Positions 30,570 through 40,684 of a stretch of DNA of 64,000 bases are shown here, piece after piece. The DNA comes from Tenrec ecaudatus (lineage: Eukaryota; Chordata; Mammalia; Afrosoricida; Tenrecidae), in NCBI RefSeq assembly GCF_050624435.1, contig NC_134538.1, forward strand, positions 124,044,937 to 124,108,936, written 5' to 3'. Each line of letters starts with the position of its first letter. Within the stretch, counting starts at the first letter, position 1. The position numbers and the translations under genes were made by a program. The notes below the pieces were generated by a model, which saw only the letters and a list, made by a program, of their open reading frames with translations, was not told the origin of the DNA and searched no databases.

Positions 30570-31949
30570 ATGCCTGGTGTGCATTATAAATTTGCCTCTA
30601 AACTCAACTACGACACCATCGTCTTTGATGGGTTCCACATCTCCCTGTGCGACCTGAAGGAGAAAATCATGGGGAGAGAAAAGCTGAAAGCTTCTACCTG
30701 CAAACTGCAGATCAGCAAGGCGCAGACGAATGAAGAATACACTGATGACAATGCGCTGATCCCTAGGAATTCTTCGGTGATTGTTAGAAGACTTCCTATT
30801 GGTGTTGTGAAATCTGCAAGCAAGACGTCTGGGATCAGTCCAACGGAACCAGCGATGGGCACTTTGCGAGCAATGCACGGCTCTTCTGCGTCCGTTTGTG
30901 CAGCCCAGCTGACCAAGGCTGCCAATCTGGCTGACGCCAATGCTTCTGAAGATGACAAGATTAAAGCAATGATGTTTCAGTCTGCCCACAAGTATGACCC
31001 AATTAATTACCTGAAGAAACCTCTAGGTCCACCACCTCCTACTTACATCTGTTTCCAGTGTGGCAAACCTGGACATTATATTCACCATTGCCCGACAAAG
31101 GGGGAGAAGAACTTTGACGCTGGCCGTAGAATTAGAAGGAGCGCTGGCATTCCTAGAGCTTTTATGATGGAAGTAAAAGATGCTAACGTGAAGGGAGCGC
31201 TGCTGACCAGCTCTGGACAGTATGCAGTCCCCATCATAGATGCACAGGCATATGCCCTTGGGAAGAAAGAGAAGCCCCCCTTCTCCCCAGAGGAACCAAG
31301 CTCTGCCTCCACAGAAGAGGATCCGATCCCAGCGGAATTGGCCTGTCTCCTCTGCAAGGAGCTGATGACTGACGCAGTGATCATTCCGTGCTGTGGAAAC
31401 AGTTATTGCGATGAATGTGTGCGCACAGCACTCCTGGAATCAGATGAACATACGTGCCCCACGTGTCTTCAGAAGGAGGTCTCTCCCGATACTTTAGTTC
31501 CCAATAAGAATCTACGGAAGGCTGTTGAGAGGTTCCAAAATAAGACTGGCTATACACAAAGACTAAGAAATGAGTTCCCTCCACCACCACCACTGATTCC
31601 AAGGCACCTACAACCTCTGAAGAGATCTCCAATATCCAAACCACAGGATCCTCTGATGAATCCAGCGATATCCTCCTCAACTCACCCAGCACCCTCAATG
31701 CCGTCATTGGCTTCCACACGATCTACCTCGGCTCCTCTTGCTCCTGGAGCTCCATCTTCTACCGCAGCTCCTGTTCCTGATGTAACTGCCACAGTGCTCA
31801 TATCGGTCCATTCTCCTTCCTATTCACCATCACCCGCACATCCCAGAAGAGACAGAGGCAAGAGCCGAAGTTACCGGTCACGCTCCAGATCTCATGGATA
31901 CCATCGATCGAGGTCAAGATCACCACGATATCGTCGACATCATTCATGA
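30570..31949 (+). CDS. RBBP6: RBBP6-like retrogene, DWNN-CCHC-RING protein (459 aa), unit 2
   Basis: Differs from the unit 1 frame at three bases by my reading: one silent (GTG to GTA, near 31173), K to N at LRKEF, and C to S at AISCSTHP. All DWNN, CCHC and RING residues are kept. The upstream in-frame extension of units 1 and 3 is broken here by small indels, which supports the MPGVHY start. Same leader motifs and same stop. Confidence 0.85.
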   Translation: MPGVHYKFASKLNYDTIVFDGFHISLCDLKEKIMGREKLKASTCKLQISKAQTNEEYTDDNALIPRNSSVIVRRLPIGVVKSASKTSGISPTEPAMGTLRAMHGSSASVCAAQLTKAANLADANASEDDKIKAMMFQSAHKYDPINYLKKPLGPPPPTYICFQCGKPGHYIHHCPTKGEKNFDAGRRIRRSAGIPRAFMMEVKDANVKGALLTSSGQYAVPIIDAQAYALGKKEKPPFSPEEPSSASTEEDPIPAELACLLCKELMTDAVIIPCCGNSYCDECVRTALLESDEHTCPTCLQKEVSPDTLVPNKNLRKAVERFQNKTGYTQRLRNEFPPPPPLIPRHLQPLKRSPISKPQDPLMNPAISSSTHPAPSMPSLASTRSTSAPLAPGAPSSTAAPVPDVTATVLISVHSPSYSPSPAHPRRDRGKSRSYRSRSRSHGYHRSRSRSPRYRRHHS

Positions 31950-32324
31950 TGAGGATCTCCTCGAGCGTTTAGGGCACAGTCTGATACTAAACGGAGTGCT
32001 CCCCAAGGAGAAACAGAGCACCAATCTGCTCATCGACTCAGAAGAGCTCCACCACCTTATGCGCTAAAAGCTATTGCTGGGAGGAGTGTAGACGCGGTAG
32101 AAAAGGAGCGTTGCAGAGAAAGGGGAAATGCTGAGTGGTGTGAAAGTGCGGACAGGAATCTTTTCTGCATCCAGAGCTACTAGAGACATCTCAGACATCT
32201 AGAGAACACAGAGGGGCTGAGGAAGATCAAACCGACTTCTTGTTCTCCCAAGTCGAGACGATGCTGCACCTGTCCAAGATGATCCCATGGATGCAGAATC
32301 CACCGCTTATACATCGATAGCTCA

Positions 32325-32480
32325 TGTGAATTATGGAAGGATGTGATATACACTTGAAATCATAATGAAAAATTATGAAAATATTTAGAAAATAAAATAG
32401 AGTTAAAAATAAATAAAATAAAAAATAAATAAATAAAAACCAAGAAAATAAATAAATAAAATAATATCTGAGTAAGACAA
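32325..32480 (+). mobile_element. A-rich L1-tail-like insertion with AATAAA signals, unit 2
   Basis: Unit 2 copy of 11985-12160; first AATAAA at 32391-32396. One AAATA repeat block shorter. Confidence 0.55.
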
Positions 32481-32650
32481 GAAAAATATATATAAGCCAA
32501 AGCCAAAAGGTGACAAGACAAAATGTTAAAATGATGGATCTACTGTATCCAGGGAAGAAAGATTAAAACCTACTAAAGAATCTCAAGAGGTAGCAAGTGG
32601 AGGATGTGAGAAATCACCACAATCTGAACCTCCACTTAGAAAAGCCACAG

Positions 32651-34126
32651 ATTGATGGGATATTTTCCTTCATTTGCATTATTTGTATTTTTGTCTTTAT
32701 ACAATTATGATTATAGCCTTGACACCTTATTAGAATTTGTTGGGCTTTTTTTTTTTATTCCTGATGGGTTGCCAACTGTGAAACGTTGGAGGAATGGATC
32801 CATAAGGAGATATTCTGGTACAAGGGGTAATGGGGATGCAGGCACGGGGAAGGACCATAGCCAGGGAAAGGGGATTTGGGGAGTAAACACTAAAGGACAG
32901 AGAGGGGAGGGAGCACTAGAACGGATTGTGTTTGAACAAGTTATTCTAAAGGCAAATTCACCATGGGAGTGCAGGGGTGCACGAAGATTGATTGTATAAT
33001 TCTCATTGACATGTCTCAACAACGGAGATGTTGAATTGCATCATATGTAATTTATGTGCCAATAAAATTGATATCCATTCTGTTATATTATGTTTATACT
33101 CATTTATATTAGCGTGTACCTCAGAAGCGCGTCACCATTGGGGCTCACTCTCTTGAAGCCGTGTTATTTGTTGCCTTATTTTCATTAAGTGAAAACCAAG
33201 GATGTTGGGCCCACAGGCAGAGAAACTAGAAAGGGCATTAGGGAGCGAGCATAGAGAGGGGTGGAGATAAGAGGGAGCTTATGTCAAGAAATCCAGGGAG
33301 GAAAGGAAGTTTTAGAAAGCATGTATGATTATGGAAGAAATTCCACAATTATGTTTGACATGATTGGATTATGGAATGATAGGACATGTAATGGCTCACA
33401 AGTTACAGCAAATTAAAGAAAAGGCATAGGTTCAGGTGTGGCTTTGGGGGTCCCACTAAATGCTAGCTCCCACTTAAGAACAATTTGTTCTTAAACCATA
33501 ACCCTGTTACATACTCACCTTCATGATGCGATCACTACAGATAAGGATTTGGTGAAGAAAGCAGATGGTAACATGGGAGAAAAATATAAAACGAAAGAAA
33601 AAGTGTGGAGAAAGATTTTTAATCGTTTTCATTGAAAACTTCTGAAGCAGAAGGACTGAAACAGGGAAAGCGTGTGAGCAAAACACAGAGTGGGACCTGA
33701 ACATGAAAGGATGGATAGGCCCTAAAGCCCATTCATTATACTCCCTCGGGACCCCCATGCTCTGCTTCCCCTGCTGCTCCATTGCATGCCCCCACTGTTT
33801 GCTTCAGTGTACTGGGGCCAGCTCAGTGGCACATCCCCCCAGGTGTCTCCATTGCTGTCCCGTGTAGGGCCATCGGTCAGTGCAGGATGTCGCATCCCGC
33901 CGTGTGGGCAGCTGTATGGTCCTATCTGTACAATGAATGGTCCCTTCGAGCCAGGCTATCGTCCTCGGAGCTTGGTGGACCCAGGTGTGCTCCACTCCGT
34001 CGTTTTTTCTCCTTCCTTTGGCTTGTCTTCCTTCTGGAAGTGGTGTGGTAGGTCACTTCCTTTCCCACAACAGACGATCTCCTTTCATTTTCTGTGTACT
34101 CCCTTCAAATGTGGGGGTCGTGCTAA
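32651..34126. mobile_element. Compound L1-derived insertion block, unit 2
   Basis: Unit 2 copy of 12331-13800, with by-eye divergence of about 3% in its first 500 bases. Confidence 0.65.
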
Positions 34127-35884
34127 TTCTGAAGCAGAGTGAACTGAAAGAACTGAAACAGGGAAAGCATGTGACCAAACCTGACCATGGAAAGATGGCT
34201 AGGACCCCTGCCAAGGACGGCATTCCACCAGCTAAGACGATCAAGATCAACAGAAAAACTGGGGAGCAATATTGGAGGTACAGAGGATATAACTAATATC
34301 AAAGAACCCTCTGAAGAACTGACGTCAACATCCAGGAAAGTTAACCAGGAAAAAGTCCAAGGAAAGGTCAGGCAGAAGTAAGTGGAACTGAAGGATCCAG
34401 CTCCCCTCTAGGGGTGGATTATACTCCTAGATGCTCAGCACGTGGCCGTCCTCTGCAGAAACCAGATGCAAAAGGACTGTCACTGAAACTGTGGGAGAGT
34501 TTAAGGATGACAATAGAGCTCCTGCTGAAGATGTTATTAATATGATTTGGTTCCTCAACCCAAAAGGGATCAAGATGACTTTGGATCTGGAGAAGAAGAT
34601 GATGTTAAATATACACAACCAACATGAAGTCTAGGAAAGCCTGTCGTATTATTTAAAGCAAACTAAAGTTTGGCACTAAGACTGAAAATAGAGTCAAGTA
34701 TAAGGACAAAACGAGTGACCAACGTCAGAGGAAATTCAGATTCAGTAACTCAAAGAAGTGAGTCATAAAACAATGCATGAGATTGAAAGTTCCAATAGCT
34801 CTACATCTAGTGAAAAGGGACAAACCAAAGATCGGGATTATTGGATCTTGGCAAAGGGAAACCCTGGGGAGGGCAAAAGTAGCATCAGCCAGAGAGAGAG
34901 AGAGTCATGTAGACCGTCTGAATGAAAACGTGACATTTAAAAATCTGTCTGAACCGACTAAATAGACTAGAACTTCATGTAACCATGAATCCATTCATGG
35001 CTCCTTACATAAAAACTTCATGCCCCATAAAGACAAAAAAAAAAAAAAAAAAAACTAAGACCACAGAGATTATTCAAGTTCCAAGCGCAGGGTGGGAAGA
35101 AGTGAGTCAACAAGAAGACTCTCCTCCGCGGAATAAATATTCTGCATCCCCACAGAAAGAGAAACCGCAGATGAAAGGGATTTGCCTCAGATGGGAACAG
35201 CAGCCCTCCACCCCCACCCCCACCCCAAAAGTCATTGAAGTCTCTAGAGTCACAGAAAACTTCATGATCACGAAGCTAGTTCAGATTCTAAAGATGCTAA
35301 GGTGAAGAGACAAAGTCTGTAGATACAAACTATAGAGATCATGACAAGCATGTATCAGAATCAAGGGATTATAGTCCAGTAGCAATAAATTACTGCATAT
35401 CCTTAACCCACCAGACACACACATTGAAAGAGAGCGAGTTGTTGGGCAAATTGACAAGAATTCTATCAAACCTAAGCCCTAGTTAAGCTAGTCCTCTTGA
35501 TTTTCCTCCGACTTAAGGAGAGAAAATGATGAAGTGAAATTTGATCCAGATTACAATGAAAATGACAGGGAAAGTAATGTATTTGTACAAGAAGAAGCAT
35601 CAGGGGGCAATGTGAAGGAACTGAAAGAGAAAGTGATGGAGGAAGCAAAGAGAGTGCGGACACGGCACAGTGGGTCGGTTAGGTGGGACCAGGAGTCACA
35701 GTCAAAGCAGTCCAAGTAGAAGCATAGCCCTTCTGGAAGCCAGACCCAAAGCCACAGACGCAGCGCAAGCTCAGCAGAAAGTCAACACAGTAAGAAGACA
35801 AAGATGCAGAGAGAAACGGAGGAGCACGGAAACATGAAAAGCATTAGAAACATAAGGATAACAGAATGTCAGGTGAACAGATAC

Positions 35885-36137
35885 ATGGGATGGTGTAAGA
35901 TATGGCAAATAATAATATATAATATAAACGTAAGGCTTCCTGGGAGGGAGGCAAGAAGACAGAAGGGATAAAGGGGAGCTGAGATCAAAGACTTCAAGAA
36001 GAAAGACAGATCATTGAAACTGATGGTGGTAGAATTTGAACAATTATACTTGATCTAATTGAAATATGGAGTGTTACAATATCTGTAAGAGCTCACAATA
36101 AAATGATAAGAAAAAATAAAATGAAAAAAAAAAAAGA
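35885..36137 (+). mobile_element. L1 3'-tail insertion, unit 2
   Basis: Unit 2 copy of 15550-15800. Confidence 0.7.
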
Positions 36138-36273
36138 AACGTGAGAAGCCTGCATGGACTGCAGCAGAATTGGAAAAAAGCGAAGAATAGAAACACAAGA
36201 AGAAGTCAACACAGACAAAGGAGGAGGGGAAAGATGAGAGAAGTGACATCTGTCCCTGTGTAAAAGGACAGAT

Positions 36274-36279
36274 TTGTGA
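36274..36279. other. Non-homologous duplicon junction (unit 2/unit 3)
   Basis: Left of the point the sequence follows the RBBP6 retrocopy 3' end (as at about 15930 in unit 1). Right of it the sequence follows the METTL7A-like copy from just before its ATG (as at 2045 in unit 1). The two source sequences share only GT at the join, so this is a 2-base microhomology breakpoint and not unequal crossing-over between aligned repeats. About 6 kb of duplicon is absent across the join. Confidence 0.9.
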
Positions 36280-36772
36280 TGGAGTTTGCCATCTTCCTTC
36301 TCAGCTGCTTGTTGGCATCCTGGCATTCCCCTTGTACCTGCTGCACTTCCTGGGTCTCTGGAGCAGAATGTGCAAACAGTTCTTTCCCCACTTCATGGTG
36401 AGGTTCACTGCGATGCACAATGAGGAACGGTCAGGAGGAAGCGAGGGCTTTGCACCAGCCTGCAGGAATTTGCAGGCACATCTGGGAAGCTCTCCCTGCT
36501 GGAACTGGGGCTATGACACGGGGGCCAACTTCAAGATCTACCCGCCCGGATGCAGGGTGACCTGTGTTGGCCCCAATCCCAACTTTGAGAAATTCTTGAT
36601 GAAGAGCATCGCTGAGAACCACCACCTGCAGTTGGAGGGCTTCATGGTGTCCCTGGGGAGAACGTGCACCAGGGGGCAGATGGCTCTGTGGCTGTGGTCA
36701 TCGGCGCCCTGGTGCTGTGCTCGGTGATGGGCCATGAGCAGATTCTCCACGACGTGTGCAGGCTGCCAAGGC
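36279..36772 (+). pseudogene. METTL7A: METTL7A-like pseudogene, unit 3, copy a (most parent-like)
   Basis: Starts 3 bases after the unit 2/3 junction. Its first codons (MEFAIFLL) are undamaged and it keeps the parent-like runs CRVTC, NFEKFLMKSIAENHHLQLEGF and YDTGANFKIYPPG. One G is missing near 36305, one G is gained near 36510, and the two-base loss before the HQVADG region is shared with the other copies. It differs from copies a of units 1, 2 and 4 at many positions, so it derives from another paralogue. Confidence 0.8.
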
Positions 36773-37034
36773 CAAGAAGTGGCTAGGCAATAGGCTCAAT
36801 AGGATGATATGCAGCAATAAGCACGGCACAAAGGAATCAAGGCAAAGATACAGAACAAGAATCTACATGAAGGAGAACCAGTTACATAATAACAGTGTTC
36901 TACCTCATGCACAAAGAGCAAACTGAGGCAAGATGTCATATGACCTGTTTCAGTGGCAACATGAAGTTGGGGTCAGTTTGGGGATATAGATGCCCCATCT
37001 ATTGTGACATCAGTTGCTCCTGCACTGGAAGAGT

Positions 37035-37590
37035 GATGGGCAAGACTCAAGAGTAGGAGAAACAGCTGCAAAAAGCTTCTCGTCATGGGAACTTGGAAAG
37101 TGTGAAGTATGAATTTAGGAAAACTGGAAGTGGTCAAAAATGAAATGGAATGCATGAACATAGATATCCTAAGAGTAAGCTGAAATGGACAGACATTGGC
37201 CATTTTGAATTAGAGAATCACATGATGGATTACATGAGGAGTGACTCAATCAATAGGATTGGAGCTGCATTCCTATGCAGAAGGGATCACCCTGACTCCC
37301 TCAGGAAGCACAAGGCTCTCTGTGATAGGATTATCTCTATGGACCTTCCAGGAAGCCCACCACTGCAGCTAAGGTGGAGTTTTCCCTCTGCTATCAGCAG
37401 CCAATCAGCAGCAGTTATTCCCAGGCTGGTTCCTATATCTGGTTCATCCTCAAACCTCCAGTTCTTTGGACCCTGCCTGCAGTTCCTCGGACTCTCTAGC
37501 CGCCGCCGCCACTTTACTCATCAACCTTGCTTTGAATCACCTCCACCCTCTGGAATCCTGCGGGCGGACCTACCTACAGATTTTGGCACT
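37035..37590 (+). mobile_element. RTE endonuclease fragment with tail, unit 3, copy a
   Basis: Unit 3 counterpart of 2800-3380, with a small internal deletion in the tail near 37405. Confidence 0.65.
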
Positions 37591-37760
37591 AAGTGAGTCA
37601 TTTCCCTCCCTGAATTTCTTACAAGATGTCTCATAGTCGGTTCAAAATTTACCTGTCCTAAACAGACTTCTGATTTCTTGAAAAATCTTTTCCTCTGCCT
37701 GGGTTGCCTATCCCAATAAACAGCCTCCCACTCACCAAAAACTTTGAGGTCATCAATAGT

Positions 37761-37931
37761 TCGCTCTCGCTCTCGCTCTCGCTCTCGCTCTCGCTCTCGC
37801 TCTCGCTCTCGCTCTCGCTCTCGCTCTCGCTCTCGCTCTCGCTCTCGCTCTCGCTCTCGCTCTCGCTCTCGCTCTCGCTCTCGCTCTCGCTCTCGCTCTC
37901 GCTCTCGCTCTCGCTCTCGCTCTCGCTCTCC
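37761..37931 (+). repeat. (CTCTCG)28 array, unit 3
   Basis: The locus is a pure (CT)n in units 1 and 2, but here it is about 28 uninterrupted copies of a CpG-containing hexamer, 170 bases long. In the six frames it reads as RS, AR or ES dipeptide runs; none is a gene. Confidence 0.98.
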
Positions 37932-37943
37932 AAAAAATCACTT

Positions 37944-38499
37944 AGCTGTGGGTCCCCTTTTAATGTGTCAATCAAGGGTTTGAGCTCTTCCGTGGGGATG
38001 TCCCTGCAAAGGTGGAATCCAATGTATACCTCCCAGCAGCTTGTGAAAACCACTTAACGTTTTTACGTGATTTTTTTCTAATATGAAGTTACTGTGTCTG
38101 TGGTCCAGTATGAAGGCCGCTTGTCTGAACTTCACGAGGAGCAATCATTAATTGAGAGGTGGCCTCACTCATGTGTACATAGGTTTGTTACACTATTTCA
38201 TTGTGAGGTGCAACGATTAAGGGATCATACAGGGAGTGGATGATGTAGGCCTCAGAGAAGCGTCCTCTGAGTGGTTCTAAGATGTTTCCTATAATGTACT
38301 ACTGCATGGTGGCACTATTCACCAGGATCTGAGATAAAGTTTTAGATGATACCGCTTGGTATGGACCTTCTGGTCTAATTCAGGAACAGTGAATGTAACC
38401 CTCTCGTGATCAGCAGCATCTAACTGGATAGTATAAACACAATCCTGGTGGCTCAGCTACTTGAGTCTGAGAGTTGGTACCCAGAACACAAGAGGAAGG
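37944..38499 (-). mobile_element. Betaretrovirus-like pol fossil, unit 3, copy 2
   Basis: Unit 3 counterpart of the remnant at 3640-4190, next to the CTCTCG array. Broken. Confidence 0.65.
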
Positions 38500-38530
38500 T
38501 TCTCCTGTGGGGAGTGACCTGACCTGCGTG

Positions 38531-39022
38531 ATGGAGTTTGCCCTCTTCCTTCTCAGGCTGCTTGTTGGCATCCTGGAATTCCCCGTGTACCTGCTGCACT
38601 TCCTGGGTCTCTGGAGCAGAATGTGCAAACAGTTCTTTCCCCACTTCATGGTGAGGTTCACTGCCATGTACAATGGGCAGAAAGAGCAGGATGCGGGAAC
38701 TGTGCAGTCGAATGCAGGAGTTTGCCGCCCCATCTGGGAAGCCATCGCTGCTGGAACTGGGCTATGACACGGGGGCCAACTTCAAGTTCTACCCGCGCTG
38801 ATTCAGGGTGACCTCAATGGACCCCTATCACAACATTGAGAAGTTCTTGATGTAGAGCATCACTAAGAACCATCACCTGCAATTGGAGGGCTTTGTGGTC
38901 TCCCTTGGGAGAACGTGCACCAGGGGGCAGATGGCTCTGTGGCTGTGGTCATCGGCGCCCTGGTGCTGTGCTCGGTGATGGACCAGGAGCAGATTCTCCA
39001 CGACGTGTGCAGGCTGCCAAGA
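38531..39022 (+). pseudogene. METTL7A: METTL7A-like pseudogene, unit 3, copy b
   Basis: Opens MEFALFLLRLLVGILEFPVYLLHFLG and shifts after about residue 50, with the same later stops as the unit 2 copy b. Not truncated by the deletion seen in unit 1. Confidence 0.78.
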
Positions 39023-39282
39023 CCGAGAAGTGGCTAGTCAATAGGCTCAATAGGATGATATGCAGCAGTAAGCACGCCACAAAGGAATCAAGGCAAAGAT
39101 ATAGAACAATCATCTACATGAAGGGGAACCAGTTACATAATAACGGTGTTCGACCTCATGCACAAAGAGCAAACTGAGGCAAGATGTCATATGACCTGTT
39201 TCAGTGGCAACATGAAGTTGGGGTCAGTTTGGGGGAATAGACGCCCCATCTATTCTGACATCCGTTGCTCCCGCACTGGAAG

Positions 39283-40032
39283 AGTGATGGGCAGGACTCA
39301 AGAGTAGGAGAAACAGCTGCAAAAAGCTTCTCGTCATGGGAACGTGGAAAGTGTGAAGTATGAATTTAGAAACACTGGAAGTGGTCAAAAGTGAAATGGA
39401 ATGCATGAATACAGTTATTCTAATAGTAAGCTGAAATGGACAGATATTGGCCATTTTGAATTAGAGAATCACATGATGGATTACGTGAGGAGTGACTCAA
39501 TCAATAGGATTGGAGCTGCATTCCTATGCAGAAGGGATCACCCTGACTCCCTCAGGAAGCACAAGGCTCTCTGTGATAGGATTATCTCTATGGACCTTCC
39601 AGGAAGCCCACCACTGCAGCTAAGGTGTTTTCCCTCTGTTATCAGCAGCCAATCAACTGCAAGGGAGTGTCCTCAGCTGCTTCTCCAGAGCTGCATCCTA
39701 CATCTGGTTTGTCATCTGACCTCCAGTCCTTTGGATGGGAGCCTCCTGTTGCCTGCTGCTCCTGGGACTCTAGCAGCCTGTCATTGGACACTTCAACCTT
39801 GCTTTCCACCCTCTCAGCCATCGGAATCTTGCTGTCTGACCTGCCAGCCCATCGTGGAAGGACCTTCAGGAAATTCGTTAACCCACCGAAGTGAGTTGGA
39901 TTGAGCTTTCTGTACCGTTGCTTGGACTAATTGGCTGTTCTGGTCCTCTTTGCTATATAACTTATCCTGTTCTGTTTCCACTGTCACAAGTGTCGTGGTT
40001 TTGCTGGTCTAGAGAACGCTGCCTAACACAGG
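39283..40032 (+). mobile_element. RTE endonuclease fragment with tail, unit 3, copy b
   Basis: Unit 3 counterpart of 4620-5350, but it contains the PDSLRKH-coding stretch otherwise seen in copies a. It is therefore either the ancestral state or a conversion between the two cassettes. Confidence 0.65.
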
Positions 40033-40230
40033 AGCCCACTGAAATTCAACATGTCATTGTGCATGGAGGAGAATCTTTCTAGTGACTCTCTCCCTGTCCT
40101 GAAAGTAAAGAAATCTTAGAATTTCCTCTTTTCATGCCCAGCTTATTGTGCTGTGCGCCATTTCCCTATAAATGGTCCCCACAACAGTGGGCACTGGCTT
40201 TCATCAGTGGTCCAGTGGAATGCAAGGACC

Positions 40231-40349
40231 CATGGTCGTACAACACAAGCACTTGGCTGCTCACTGAATGGGTGGGAGTTCAAACCCACCCATTGGCTCC
40301 ACTGGAACAAAGATCTGCTCATCTGCTTCCAATCAGATTGCTGTAAATG
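40231..40349 (+). mobile_element. AfroSINE-type SINE, unit 3
   Basis: Unit 3 copy of the SINE at 5547, with a few changes at its 3' end (40330-40345). Confidence 0.7.
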
Positions 40350-40428
40350 GTTTTCTTGAAGGGGAATCCACCAGGGTGACTTGAGCTGGTGACGCTTGCA
40401 CCAGTGGAGCTTCTGGGTCTTGATTTGG

Positions 40429-40553
40429 GTACGGGGTAGGGCAGGACTCAAGATGGCAAACAGATACAAAAAGTTTCTCATGAATGGAACTTTGAATGTG
40501 GGGAGTGTGAATGTAGGAAAATTAGGAATGGTGAACAATGAAATGGATGCATA
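40429..40553 (+). mobile_element. RTE endonuclease fragment, copy c left part, unit 3
   Basis: Unit 3 copy of 5745-5868, interrupted by the mariner at 40554. Confidence 0.65.
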
Positions 40554-40684
40554 TGAGGAGGTGCCCCACCACCCCCAAATGCAATGTTTCTCAAAGCTAT
40601 CTATTTAATTGTTTTTATACAACCTTATCACTTTCAAAGTACTCTCCATTTCCCTTAAGACATTTGTCAGATCCGCGATTCCAC

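Larger units (their letters stand above)
20022..36276 (+). repeat. Tandem duplicon, unit 2 (3' truncated)
   Basis: Collinear with unit 1 from its first base through most of the RBBP6 retrocopy. It then stops inside the 3' end of that retrocopy, where sequence jumps to a METTL7A-like copy of the next unit. It therefore lacks the equivalents of about 15930-20021: the RBBP6 3' UTR, the minus-strand RTE, the second LTR-like repeat and the unassigned tail. Confidence 0.95.
31950..36277 (+). pseudogene. RBBP6: Decayed 3' part of the RBBP6 retrocopy, unit 2 (truncated)
   Basis: As in unit 1, with the same insertions. It is cut off at the unit 2/3 junction shortly after the LEKS-coding region, so the 3' UTR and poly(A) signal are lost. 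Confidence 0.88.

Noticed and set aside
37761-37931. CRISPR-like array
   Set aside because: Six-base units without spacers; a simple microsatellite in a mammalian context.
37704-38057. 117-codon SLSLSL / RSRSRS / ARARAR frames
   Set aside because: Products of the microsatellite in different frames; no gene around them.
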